Of a DNA stretch of 64,000 nucleotides, positions 43,943-52,248 are shown in pieces. Both the position numbers and the translations under genes were made by a program. How positions within the stretch are numbered: the first letter of the stretch is position 1; each line of letters opens with the position of its first letter. The stretch is from positions 62,001-126,000 of the forward strand of contig CAKOOM010000001.1 of NCBI GenBank assembly GCA_934098395.1. Direction: 5' to 3'. The stretch is from an uncultured Bacilli bacterium (GTDB taxonomy: Bacteria > Bacillota_I > Bacilli_A > RF39 > UBA660). The notes beneath the pieces are model-generated. The model saw only the letters and a list, made by a program, of their open reading frames with translations, ran no database searches and had not been told where the DNA came from.

Positions 43943-44018
43943 AAATAATATAACTTTTAAAGATCTTATTTTAAAATATCTTATCGAAGAGATAGAAAAA
44001 GAAAGTAATGCGCTGTAA
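43935..44018 (+). CDS. small ORF, 27 residues
   Basis: Reads MNENNITFKDLILKYLIEEI to SNAL. AGGTG lies 6 bases upstream of ATG 43935. It is an amphipathic helix by pattern. It lies in the operon position just before the recombinase, where many serine-recombinase elements keep small accessory ORFs. Function unknown. Confidence 0.5.
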   Translation: MNENNITFKDLILKYLIEEIEKESNAL

Positions 44019-44086
44019 TTTTTTTTATAATGCGGTATTATTAAATTGTCTTAATACTCAGTCAAGTAAGAAGATTGGAGGATTGA

Positions 44087-45748
44087 ATGTATAATACTTA
44101 CTTAACTGAAATAGATTTCAATGTTGGAATCTATATAAGATTATCTCAAGAAGATAAAGATAAAAAATATGAATCTGATAGTGAAAGTGTTATTAATCAA
44201 AAAGAATTACTAAGAAGTTATGTTAAAAATAATAATTTTAATCTATGTGGAGAATATGTAGACGATGGATATTCTGGTACTAATTTTGATAGACCAGGAT
44301 TTCAAAAAATGTTAGAGGATATAAAACAAAAAAAGATAAATTGTGTAGTAGTTAAAGATTTATCTAGATTTGGTAGAGATCATGTTATGACAGGATATTA
44401 TATTGAAACATTTTTTCCTGAAAATAATATAAGATTTATATCAATATTAGAATCATATGATAGTTTTAAAAATCAAGCTAGTAATGATTCTTCAACATTT
44501 ATAATTGCTTGTAATGATTATTATAGTAAACAAAATTCTATAAAAATAAGAAATGTATTAAACGATAAAAGAAAGAATGGTAAATTTATAGGAAGTGGGC
44601 CTAGTTATGGTTATATGAGAGATCCTTTGGATAAAGGACATTTAATACCTAATCCAGAAACTGCACCAATTGTAAAAAATATATTTAAGTGGAGAGCAGA
44701 AGGAATAGGACCAACAGAAATAGCAACAAGATTAAATAATATGAATGTACCCACACCAGCAGGATATAAGAAAACAAATTATTCTTCTAGATTGATTGAT
44801 AGAGATAGTTGGAATATATCAACAGTAAAGAAAATTTTAAGTAATAGAATTTATACTGGAGAAATGGTTCAACATACTCAAACAAAAGTAAATTATAAAT
44901 CAAAGAAGAAAATAACATTAGATGAAAGTTTATGGGTAATAGTTGAAGATACTCATGAACCTTTAGTAGGTAAAGAAACTTTTAAATATGTTAACTCTTT
45001 AGGGAAAAGGAAAACCAGAAATTATAACTTAAAAACAGAAAGACCAAAAAGAATTTTAGAAGGGAAAATATTTTGCAAAGAATGTGGTAATAGACTATCT
45101 GTTTATTATAGAAAGAAACTTGATTATTGGTCAATTAATTGTAATAGATATTCTAGGGATCCAAAGAGAGAAAGATGTAGTTCACACTTTTATCCATATG
45201 ACTATTTAGAAGAACAAATACTAGAAAAATTTAATAATTCAGTATCAACATTCATAAAAGAGTTTGATATAGAAGAATTAAATAAAGAAGTACAAAAAAA
45301 TGTTCATAAAGAAACAGAAGATATAGATAAAAAAATAAATGAGTTATCAAAAGAAAAAGAACAAATTATGAATAAGTTATCAACTTTATATAGTGATAGA
45401 TGTAATAATATTATTTCAGCTGAATTATATAAAGAATTATCTACGGAATCAGAAAGTAAATTAAAAAAGATTAATAATATAATAGAAGAAGAAAAAATAA
45501 AAAAGCAAAACATAAAGAATAAAGCAAATATACTTCCAGATTATACTAAAAAGATAAAAGAACTATTAGATTTACAGAAACCTAAAAAAGAGTTAATTAA
45601 TACTTTAATAGATAAAATAGTAATTGATGAAAATAGAAATATAGATATTATATTTAAATATGATGTAATACCAGAAATTAATTTTATGTATGAAAATAGG
45701 CATTTAGTCAGAAATCCTTATGGAAAAAAGGGAAAAAACATCAAGTAA
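44087..45748 (+). CDS. large serine recombinase (TndX/TnpX-like)
   Basis: A 553-residue site-specific integrase/excisionase. The resolvase catalytic domain has S20 in GIYIRLSQED, EYVDDGYSGTNFDRPGF and VVVKDLSRFGRDH (arginines of the active site). A recombinase domain follows (GPSYGYMRDP, NWNIS-type linker with VKKILSNRIYTGEM). A zinc-ribbon region has CKECG and later cysteines, and a long coiled coil (about 400-490) ends in a C-terminal segment. All parts look intact. The family exchanges DNA at a 2-base core; the predicted core here is GG. GGAGG precedes the ATG. It probably both integrated this element and could excise it. Confidence 0.95.
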   Translation: MYNTYLTEIDFNVGIYIRLSQEDKDKKYESDSESVINQKELLRSYVKNNNFNLCGEYVDDGYSGTNFDRPGFQKMLEDIKQKKINCVVVKDLSRFGRDHVMTGYYIETFFPENNIRFISILESYDSFKNQASNDSSTFIIACNDYYSKQNSIKIRNVLNDKRKNGKFIGSGPSYGYMRDPLDKGHLIPNPETAPIVKNIFKWRAEGIGPTEIATRLNNMNVPTPAGYKKTNYSSRLIDRDSWNISTVKKILSNRIYTGEMVQHTQTKVNYKSKKKITLDESLWVIVEDTHEPLVGKETFKYVNSLGKRKTRNYNLKTERPKRILEGKIFCKECGNRLSVYYRKKLDYWSINCNRYSRDPKRERCSSHFYPYDYLEEQILEKFNNSVSTFIKEFDIEELNKEVQKNVHKETEDIDKKINELSKEKEQIMNKLSTLYSDRCNNIISAELYKELSTESESKLKKINNIIEEEKIKKQNIKNKANILPDYTKKIKELLDLQKPKKELINTLIDKIVIDENRNIDIIFKYDVIPEINFMYENRHLVRNPYGKKGKNIK

Positions 45749-45773
45749 ACTTTATTTATTTAAAAAAAAATAC

Positions 45774-45779
45774 TATAAT
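45774..45779 (+). promoter_or_regulatory. -10 box of the retron operon
   Basis: Perfect TATAAT, 29 bases before the effector start. The -35 region is only A+T-rich. Confidence 0.4.
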
Positions 45780-45808
45780 ATATTTAATTAAGTTTTGGCG
45801 GTGGTTAA

Positions 45809-46954
45809 ATGACAAAAATAAACTTTGATATTGAATGTGATAAAATTATAGATACGATGAACTTAAAAAGATATGAACAAAATAAAAAGAAAATTTTAAA
45901 AAATGCTATTTTAAGATATATTGATAATGGAACGACTTTAAAAGAAAAAGAATATATATTAAATTTAGTAAAAAATATATCGTGGTATTGGAATACTCAA
46001 ATATCAGATTATTTTTGCGATATAATAAATAAATATTTTAATCGTATGGATACATTAATAATAGATTATGCAGACGAAAAAAAGAAGAGTCCTTATTCTA
46101 ATAGTACCGCAGAAATATCACATTGTTTATCAAATTCTGGTATTATTATGGATGATGAATTTGTGAAAATAGAAGATTTAAAGACAATTCCAAGCAATAT
46201 AACAACCTTAATTTTAATAGATGATTTTATTGGGTCTGGTAATAGTATAATAAAACAAATTAAGCGTATAGATGATATGGGAATAAAAAACAAGAAGATA
46301 ATAATATTGAGTTATATATGTCATATTATTGGAAAACAACAAATTGAAGGCTATCGTTCAAAAAATGAATTGTTTTTATATTTTGAAAAATTGGAAAACA
46401 GTTATTTATATAAAGGTATGGAAAAGGATTTAATTAGATATATTAACAAGATTTGTCAACGTTGTAAAAAAAACGAATTGAGATATGGATACGGTGAATG
46501 TGGTAGTATGGTATCTATAAATTTCGTTTCACCTAATAATAATTTATCTATGTTATATGGGAAAAATATTGATGATTGGGATTCTTTATTAGATAGAAAC
46601 TTAAATTTAATTGTATTACATGAAAGAAAAATTAAATTACTATCTAGAAATCAACATATATTGAGAAATTTTTATAATAATAATTTTAAACTTGAATTAA
46701 CATTTGATGAATTTAAACTTTTGTTGTTGATATATAATTGCTCTGGAATTGGTGAAGAATTATTGAAAGAATTTCACTTTTGTGCTACTATAGATGATGT
46801 AAATGAATTGATTGATTCGTTGAGAGTTAAAAATATATTAAGTAATCAATATTATTTATCAATTATTGATAGAAAAATATTAAGAAAATTAAGAACTCTA
46901 GATGATAGCTTGAGTGAGGACTATACAAAGAAAAAAAGTATGAAATTTTATTAA
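45809..46954 (+). CDS. retron effector with PRTase-like domain and winged-helix-like tail
   Basis: A 381-residue protein upstream of the retron RNA. The PRPP-binding signature of type I phosphoribosyltransferases is at about 134-147 (LILIDDFIGSGNSI), with SPYSNSTAEISH before it. CQRCKKNELRYGYGECG and a SPNNNLSMLYG strand match the PRTase-CE type used in bacterial conflict systems. About 295-360 looks like a winged helix (FDEFKLLLLIYN to NQYYLSIIDRKIL). The site GGCGGTGG precedes the ATG. In known retrons the effector is held inactive by the RT-msDNA complex and is released on phage attack; that is inferred here from family. Confidence 0.8.
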   Translation: MTKINFDIECDKIIDTMNLKRYEQNKKKILKNAILRYIDNGTTLKEKEYILNLVKNISWYWNTQISDYFCDIINKYFNRMDTLIIDYADEKKKSPYSNSTAEISHCLSNSGIIMDDEFVKIEDLKTIPSNITTLILIDDFIGSGNSIIKQIKRIDDMGIKNKKIIILSYICHIIGKQQIEGYRSKNELFLYFEKLENSYLYKGMEKDLIRYINKICQRCKKNELRYGYGECGSMVSINFVSPNNNLSMLYGKNIDDWDSLLDRNLNLIVLHERKIKLLSRNQHILRNFYNNNFKLELTFDEFKLLLLIYNCSGIGEELLKEFHFCATIDDVNELIDSLRVKNILSNQYYLSIIDRKILRKLRTLDDSLSEDYTKKKSMKFY

Positions 46955-46956
46955 TT

Positions 46957-47178
46957 GCACATTCCAGGATTTCATTGTCGATTCGATGATGGTGTATTTA
47001 GGTTTCTAGATAATCAGTAAAAACCAAATTAATAATTTGTTTTTACTGGTCATAAAAATAAAACAAATAGAAATTTTTCTTTATGAAAAATTTCATAATA
47101 AATCCCGCGCAGCAAATTGCTTGCGCATGGGTATTTGTTTTATTATTATTTGTTGTAACAAGTTGGGCTGGGATGTGT
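46957..47178 (+). ncRNA. predicted retron msr-msd RNA
   Basis: The ends pair as retron a1/a2: CACATTCCAG (46958-46967) with CTGGGATGTG (47168-47177), ten pairs including one G-U, plus G46957-T47178. Inside are an 8-bp hairpin (46973-46991), a 15-pair hairpin with one bulge (47015-47048), a perfect 10-bp hairpin (47070-47094) and a GC-rich hairpin (CCC/GGG outside GCGCA/TGCGC, 47104-47131). A G follows a1 (46967 or 46968) as the possible branch point. The msr/msd border cannot be set by eye. The RNA ends at the RT ATG region, so earlier RT starts would be inside it. Confidence 0.72.
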
Positions 47179-47184
47179 TTTTAT

Positions 47185-48210
47185 ATGGATAATTATAATA
47201 AATATAAAGAAAAAATTTTAAATGCTGATAAGTTGAGTCAAGAAAAAAAAGACTATTATTTAAAAGTTGCAGAGAGAGTTAATAATAATGGATTTCCCAT
47301 AATATTAAATTCGTATCATCTGTCAAATTTAGTTGGAATTAAGTGGGATATATTAAAAAAATTAATTAATGACAATGTAAGTTCTTATCATAAATTTTAT
47401 ATCACTAAAAAGGATAGAATTTCTAAACGTGAAATATTAGCTCCAAGTCAAGAATTATCTTATGTTCAAAAGTATATTTGTACAGAAATATTAAATAAAG
47501 TTAGAATAAGTGATGCGTGTTATGGCTTTGTTTCAGGTAAAAATATTATAGATAATGCTAAAAAACATTTAAATTCAGAAATGATATTAAATATAGATTT
47601 GAAAGATTTTTTTCCTAGTATTAGTTCTGATAGAGTTTATTATATTTTCAATAAGCTATGTGGTTATGATAAAACGTTATCATTCTGTTTAACAAAATTA
47701 GTAACATATAGAAATATGGTTCCACAAGGAGCTTGTACCAGTCCAATTATTTCAAATATAGTCTTATATATGTTAGATATTAGATTGCTTAAATTAGCAG
47801 AAAAAAACAATATTAATTATACAAGGTATGCGGATGATATTACTTTTTCAGGAACTAAAAATCAGATAAATCATAGATTTTATAGTTTGGTTAGAAAGAT
47901 AGTAGAGGATGAAGGCTTTAAAATAAATGACAAGAAAGTTCATTTTTCTTCTGAAAGTCAAAGACAAGAGGTTACTGGATTAATAATTAATAATGGTAAT
48001 GTTAGAATTAAAAGAAATTATATTAGAAAAATAGAGCAAGAACTTTATTACATAGGAAAATTTGGTTTAGAAAATCATATTAAAAATATGGGAACATATA
48101 ATGCTTTTTATGTTGAACATTTAAAAGGAAAAATAATGTTTGTAAGAGAAGTGAATATTGATAAGGGAAACAAGTTGTTGGAAAAATTTAATTCTTTAAA
48201 TTTACAATAA
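47185..48210 (+). CDS. retron reverse transcriptase
   Basis: A 341-residue group II-like RT of the retron class. The retron hallmarks are NAxxH as NAKKH (124-128) and VTG (263-265). The RT core has the catalytic aspartates in ILNIDLKDFFPS (D138) and YADD (215-218), with PQGACTSPIISN between them. I chose ATG 47185 with GGGATGTG 7 bases upstream; the open frame begins at 47083 but its first 34 codons overlap the RNA hairpins and add an untypical hydrophobic stretch. ATG 47173 is the alternative. It copies part of the msr-msd RNA into a branched msDNA. Confidence 0.9.
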   Translation: MDNYNKYKEKILNADKLSQEKKDYYLKVAERVNNNGFPIILNSYHLSNLVGIKWDILKKLINDNVSSYHKFYITKKDRISKREILAPSQELSYVQKYICTEILNKVRISDACYGFVSGKNIIDNAKKHLNSEMILNIDLKDFFPSISSDRVYYIFNKLCGYDKTLSFCLTKLVTYRNMVPQGACTSPIISNIVLYMLDIRLLKLAEKNNINYTRYADDITFSGTKNQINHRFYSLVRKIVEDEGFKINDKKVHFSSESQRQEVTGLIINNGNVRIKRNYIRKIEQELYYIGKFGLENHIKNMGTYNAFYVEHLKGKIMFVREVNIDKGNKLLEKFNSLNLQ

Positions 48211-48244
48211 AATTATATTATTTATAAAAAACTATTTAACATCG

Positions 48245-48280
48245 GTAATTAAACTCACCAGGTGGTACCGGTGCTGAAGT
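48245..48280 (+). other. attR, right recombination junction of the element
   Basis: Element arm GGTAATTAAACTCACC is followed by AGGTGGT (48260-48266) and then amidase sequence. The predicted crossover GG is at 48261-48262. Confidence 0.8.
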
Positions 48281-49190
48281 AATATATGCACTAAGAAATA
48301 ATTCTAAATTAGCTAACTCTATTTTGAATAATATAGGTAATACTGGGCAAAGTACTAGAAGAGTATATCAAAGAAGATTACCATCTGATTCTACGAAAGA
48401 TTATTATTATATATTAAGAGATACAGGAAAGATTGAACCATTAATCGTAGAGTATGGATTTATAGATAATGATAAAGATTTAACTTTTTTAAAGGATAAT
48501 TATAAAAATTTAGCCGAAGCTGTTATTAAGGCTGTGTTAGAATATAAGAATATTCCTTATAAAGAACCTGATAAAACAATTACTGATACATATATTGTTG
48601 TAAAGGGAGATACTTTGTATAGTATAGCTAAGAAATTGGATACAACAGTAGAAGAATTAAAGAAATTAAATAATCTTAATAACAATATGCTTACTATAGG
48701 GCAGATGTTAAAGGTACCAGTAAAGATTGTTGATGTGGGGGATACAGATATTTATCAAGTTAAAGAAGGAGATACTTTATATAGTATTGCTAATAAATAT
48801 AATATTAGTGTAAATGAATTAAAAGCAATTAATGAACTGGATAGTGATATATTATCTATAGGGCAAATTCTTAATGTTCCTAGTGGGTTGTCGCTTGTTA
48901 ATACATATATAGTAACAAAAGGTGATACTTTATATAGTGTGGCTAAAAAATTTGATACGACAGTAAATGAAATAAAGAAATTAAATAATCTTGATAATAA
49001 CATGCTTAGTGTTGGACAGAAATTATTAATACCTATTTATGAAGATACGACATATGTGGTAACTAATGGTGATACTTTATATAGTATTGCTAGAAAATTT
49101 AATACTACGGTAGATGAAATAAAGAGATTAAATAATTTAAGTAATAATAGTATTAATCCAGGACAAATACTTATTGTTAGAAATGTATAA
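48261..49190 (+). pseudogene. N-acetylmuramoyl-L-alanine amidase, 3' part with four LysM repeats
   Basis: The frame from GGTGGTACC reads as the continuation of the amidase (GGTGAEVIYALRNNSKLANS). It includes the catalytic glutamate in LIVEYGFIDN (E153 of the joined protein). Then come four LysM repeats of about 47 residues, each with GDTLYSI/V and a GQ-x-L end, which bind murein. There is no start with a ribosome site, so it is not made alone unless by the TTG at 48324. Joined with the 5' part it is a 398-residue secreted-type wall hydrolase; no signal peptide is visible, as in CwlC-type mother-cell enzymes. Confidence 0.9.
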
Positions 49191-49192
49191 TA

Positions 49193-49219
49193 AAAACTCT
49201 GATTATTTTCAGAGTTTTT
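49193..49219 (+). terminator. bidirectional terminator
   Basis: AAAAACTCTGA pairs with TCAGAGTTTTT around a 5-base loop, between the amidase and the convergent membrane-protein gene. Confidence 0.8.
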
Positions 49220-49733
49220 ACATTATATAATTAATTATAAAGTCTGCGGAAAACATTATTCCTATTATAGTTATTGCGGTTTGATATTTATTTTGTTTTA
49301 TAAAGAAACTAATTAACGGAATTATTACATATACGAGAAACATTCCGGATATTCCAAAGAATAAAACTGAGCGTAAGCAAATAAATCCTTGAATATTTCC
49401 AAAATTCCATATTTCAGTATTATAATCCCAAAGTCTTTCATTACTTATATTTAATAAAAGATATCCAGTAATATACTCTAATATACCACAAGTAATCATG
49501 GCTATTAAGAATACTTTTATGGGCTTTTTTTGATGTTTATAGGTAAATAGTGTTATTAGTAGCCCGCCGAAAGCATATAATGGGAGCCATGGACCAAAAC
49601 CTTTACCTCTTTTTGCAAAGTATCCAATGTCTATACGATAGAATAATATTTCATAAATATAACCAAATATTCCACTTATAATCATGATTGATATTATAAA
49701 TAATATTTTTTCTTTAGTATTATACTTCTTCAT
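49218..49733 (-). CDS. CmpB-like (putative ABC transporter type IV) membrane protein
   Basis: A 171-residue protein with four or five transmembrane helices. It fits the CmpB/PF06541 family: FGYIYEILFYR, KGFGPWLPLYAFGGLL, GILEYITGYLL, RLWDYNTEIWNFG and CLRSVLFFGISG. Family function is poorly known. GAGGT precedes the ATG. It is convergent with the amidase. Confidence 0.8.
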   Translation of the reverse strand: MKKYNTKEKILFIISIMIISGIFGYIYEILFYRIDIGYFAKRGKGFGPWLPLYAFGGLLITLFTYKHQKKPIKVFLIAMITCGILEYITGYLLLNISNERLWDYNTEIWNFGNIQGFICLRSVLFFGISGMFLVYVIIPLISFFIKQNKYQTAITIIGIMFSADFIINYIM

Positions 49734-49797
49734 ACTTACCTCTTATTTTATATATCTTTATTATAATAAAAAAACTCCATGGGAGTAGATATCATAA

Positions 49798-49871
49798 TGG
49801 CAGGGGATGAGAGAATCGAACTCCCAACAGTGGTTTTGGAGACCATTATTATACCATTTAACTAATCCCCT
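49798..49871 (-). tRNA. tRNA-Trp (anticodon CCA)
   Basis: The minus strand folds as a tRNA with a 7-bp acceptor stem (AGGGGAT/ATCCCCT), an anticodon loop CTCCAAA giving CCA, and a T arm GGGAG-TTCGATT-CTCTC. A G discriminator and encoded CCA end follow. The outer anticodon-stem pair is A-C, a mismatch. It is isolated between two protein genes. Confidence 0.92.
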
Positions 49872-49963
49872 ATATTGCTTGACGTATTTAATTTTATCAT
49901 AATACTTAGTAATTATCAAGTAAATTTATTAAGAATTATGAATATAATTTTATAGGTGATGTA

Positions 49964-50389
49964 ATGATAGTTAAATATACGGATAAAGAAATGGAGCTTT
50001 TAGCTAGATTAATGAGAGCTGAGGCGTTAGGGGAGGGAAACCTTGGAATGTTGATGGTTGGCAATGTTGGTATTAATAGAGTTCTTGCTGATTGCTTGAC
50101 TTTTAAGAATATTAATTCAATATATAAAATGATTTATCAATCTCCAGGTGGATTTTCTGGAACGAATAGTTCTTTATTTTATGGTAATCCGACTGAAAAA
50201 GAAAAACTCCTTGCAAAGAGAGTTTTGCGAGGAGAATATTATTTTCCGGCAACAAATGCTTTATGGTTTTATGCCCCAACAAGTGGTGTTGCTTGTTCTA
50301 GTACTTGGTGGGATCAAGCTTTTTCTGGTAGGTATAAAAATCATTGCTTTTATCAGCCTAGTACTGGTGTATGTAGAGAGTTACATTAA
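49964..50389 (+). CDS. SleB/CwlJ-type cell-wall hydrolase
   Basis: A 141-residue Hydrolase_2 domain protein, the lytic transglycosylase of spore cortex breakdown. The catalytic glutamate is in LMRAEALGEGN near residue 20, followed by MVGNVGINRV and NALWFYAP. There is no signal peptide or peptidoglycan-binding domain, which matches CwlJ more than SleB. Ribosome site AGGTGAT precedes the ATG. It lies upstream of the ger receptor region and may act in germination. Confidence 0.85.
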   Translation: MIVKYTDKEMELLARLMRAEALGEGNLGMLMVGNVGINRVLADCLTFKNINSIYKMIYQSPGGFSGTNSSLFYGNPTEKEKLLAKRVLRGEYYFPATNALWFYAPTSGVACSSTWWDQAFSGRYKNHCFYQPSTGVCRELH

Positions 50390-51123
50390 ATATTTAATGT
50401 TTCTTTTTTTTCGATTGGTCTTTCTTTTAGAAAATCAATAATAATTTTTTTAATTTCAATACTTCTTTTTCCATAGAAGCAGTCATGAGTAGTATCTTTA
50501 ATATTTACTAGCGTGTTACTTTTTGAGGATATTTTTTCATGAACAAGATTTGTTGATTCGATAGGTGCTACTTTGTCTTCTGTGCCATGTATTATAAGTA
50601 CAGGACAAGTTACTTTTTTGATACTGTTTTGACAAGAGTCTACTAATTTAGTGAATTCTAGCATCGTAGCAACGGGAGTTTTTTTGATTCTTTCTACTAC
50701 TTTTTCTCTACCCATGTTTTTAAATAAATCAGGAACATTTTTAATTGTTGATGTAATATTTTTAATATTTATTTTACCATCTTTAAAATAGAAATATCTA
50801 AATGCTGGAGCTACTAAGACTAGTTTTTTTACTTCGGTATATTTAGATGCTAGGTATGTGGCAATAACACCACCCATGCTGTGTCCGATAAGATATATTT
50901 CTTTATAGTTATTGTCTATTAGAAATTTTATTTTTTCAACGGATGCATCTAACCATTCTTGATATTTTACTCCTTTAACAACGGTTTTTTCGTGTCCAGG
51001 TAAGGTGAATGTAAAAACATCAAAATTTCTATATAGTTGTAATTCGTTTGGTAGATTTTCGTAGTCGTAGTTTCCTCCGACGAAACCATGAATTAATAAA
51101 ATAGCTTTTTTTCTTTCAAACAT
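50386..51123 (-). CDS. alpha/beta hydrolase (carboxylesterase-like)
   Basis: A 245-residue alpha/beta hydrolase. The oxyanion segment is LLIHGFVGG, the nucleophile Ser is in GHSMGG, the Asp in HGTEDKVAP and the His in DTTHDCF. I chose ATG 51123 with AGGTGG upstream; the GTG three codons earlier is inside that site. Its stop overlaps the hydrolase gene stop tail to tail. It resembles Est30-type carboxylesterases; the substrate is unknown. Confidence 0.88.
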   Translation of the reverse strand: MFERKKAILLIHGFVGGNYDYENLPNELQLYRNFDVFTFTLPGHEKTVVKGVKYQEWLDASVEKIKFLIDNNYKEIYLIGHSMGGVIATYLASKYTEVKKLVLVAPAFRYFYFKDGKINIKNITSTIKNVPDLFKNMGREKVVERIKKTPVATMLEFTKLVDSCQNSIKKVTCPVLIIHGTEDKVAPIESTNLVHEKISSKSNTLVNIKDTTHDCFYGKRSIEIKKIIIDFLKERPIEKKETLNI

Positions 51124-51171
51124 ATATACCACCTATGTTGATTATACCACAAATATATATAAATGCCTAGA

Positions 51172-52248
51172 CTATGGACTTTTTTTCTTATTTATGAATA
51201 TTTTTCCTATAATTAAAATGTAAAATATTATAAGTGATGATGTGACATATATAAATGTTTTATTGATATAATTGTAGAAATGAGTGTTGTTATCAAAGAA
51301 TAAATTGGTGGCTACTATTAGGATAATACTTAATAATATTATTATATATTTGTTATTTATTTTCTTTGATAAAATTGAGGTGTTACTTATATAATACATT
51401 ATTATGACTAAGTAGATATATCCTCCGACTAGCCATTGATTAGATACGATGTTTTCAATTCTTTCAGCAAAGTTTAGAATGCTTATTTTTTTTAGAACAA
51501 TATATTCTGGATAACCAAAAGTGTTTACTAGATATTTTCCTAATACACCATATGTAAAGAAAACAATAGTAAAAGCGATTGTTCCGCTTAGGATGTATCC
51601 GAAAATGATATTTTTGGTATATTTTTGTTTGTTAGAAGATTTGTCTTTTGGTATTATTAATAAAATTAGTAGAGGTAAGACGTTTATGGATACTAATTTG
51701 ATAGCTGATGGTAAGATGTTTAGATTATCTTTTAATACTGGTAAAAAATTATCTAGATTGAGATGTGGTATTAGACTAAATACACTTGTTAGAAATAATA
51801 ATATATTGAAAGCAACTAGTATGGTGCTTACTTTAGTAATTACATTTATTCCTTTGATTGTATTGTATACTACGAGAATCATTAAAATAATGATTATAAT
51901 TATTTGAGGGGTTCTATATAGTAGTTGTGATGTAATAAAGTTGCAGGTATTATATAAAATAGTGGCTCCAATAATAAATAATATTATGTTTATAAAAATA
52001 TTAATAATAAACCCCGTTTTTTTGTATAGGAAGTTTATTTTTTCATTTAATTTTAATTCTGGTTTATAGTTAGCTATATATAGAAATAGTATAAGAGGAA
52101 TAAAGCCTATTATATTGGATATGAGTACTGTTAGCCAAGCGTTTACTCCAGTAGTTGTTTTAATAATATTTATATTTATACCTAAATACATTGTAATATT
52201 AATAAATATTAAGAGAGATATTATTTCATAATTATTAACTTTTCTCAT
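51172..52248 (-). CDS. spore germination receptor subunit B (GerAB family)
   Basis: A 358-residue membrane protein with about ten helices of the GerAB amino-acid permease type, starting MRKVNNYEIISLLIF. GerAB binds the nutrient germinant in the inner spore membrane. GGAGG precedes the ATG, inside the end of the C-subunit gene (14-base overlap). It is the last gene of the A-C-B operon, the order seen in gerK. Confidence 0.85.
   Translation of the reverse strand: MRKVNNYEIISLLIFINITMYLGININIIKTTTGVNAWLTVLISNIIGFIPLILFLYIANYKPELKLNEKINFLYKKTGFIINIFINIILFIIGATILYNTCNFITSQLLYRTPQIIIIIILMILVVYNTIKGINVITKVSTILVAFNILLFLTSVFSLIPHLNLDNFLPVLKDNLNILPSAIKLVSINVLPLLILLIIPKDKSSNKQKYTKNIIFGYILSGTIAFTIVFFTYGVLGKYLVNTFGYPEYIVLKKISILNFAERIENIVSNQWLVGGYIYLVIIMYYISNTSILSKKINNKYIIILLSIILIVATNLFFDNNTHFYNYINKTFIYVTSSLIIFYILIIGKIFINKKKSP

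Larger units (their letters stand above)
37895..48260. mobile_element. 10.37-kb serine-recombinase element carrying a retron and a restriction-modification cluster
   Basis: The element splits the amidase gene and is bounded by a shared AGGTGGT. The two inner ends are imperfect inverted repeats of 16 bases (15 match). It holds a large serine recombinase, a ribbon-helix-helix protein, two tiny ORFs, a methyltransferase-nuclease-ASCH cluster, a frameshifted HEPN gene, a decayed coding stretch and a retron. No conjugation, replication or phage structural gene is present, so it is probably mobilised by excision and help from other elements, or is now resident. All genes lie on the plus strand, in the same direction as the host gene. 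Confidence 0.88.

Noticed and set aside
47083..47184. The upstream extension of the RT frame as part of the protein or as a signal peptide
   Set aside because: It overlaps strong RNA hairpins, has no ribosome site and does not look like the start of retron RTs. I treat it as RNA.
37895..48260. Prophage
   Set aside because: No capsid, tail, terminase, lysis or replication gene is present. A small integrative element fits better.
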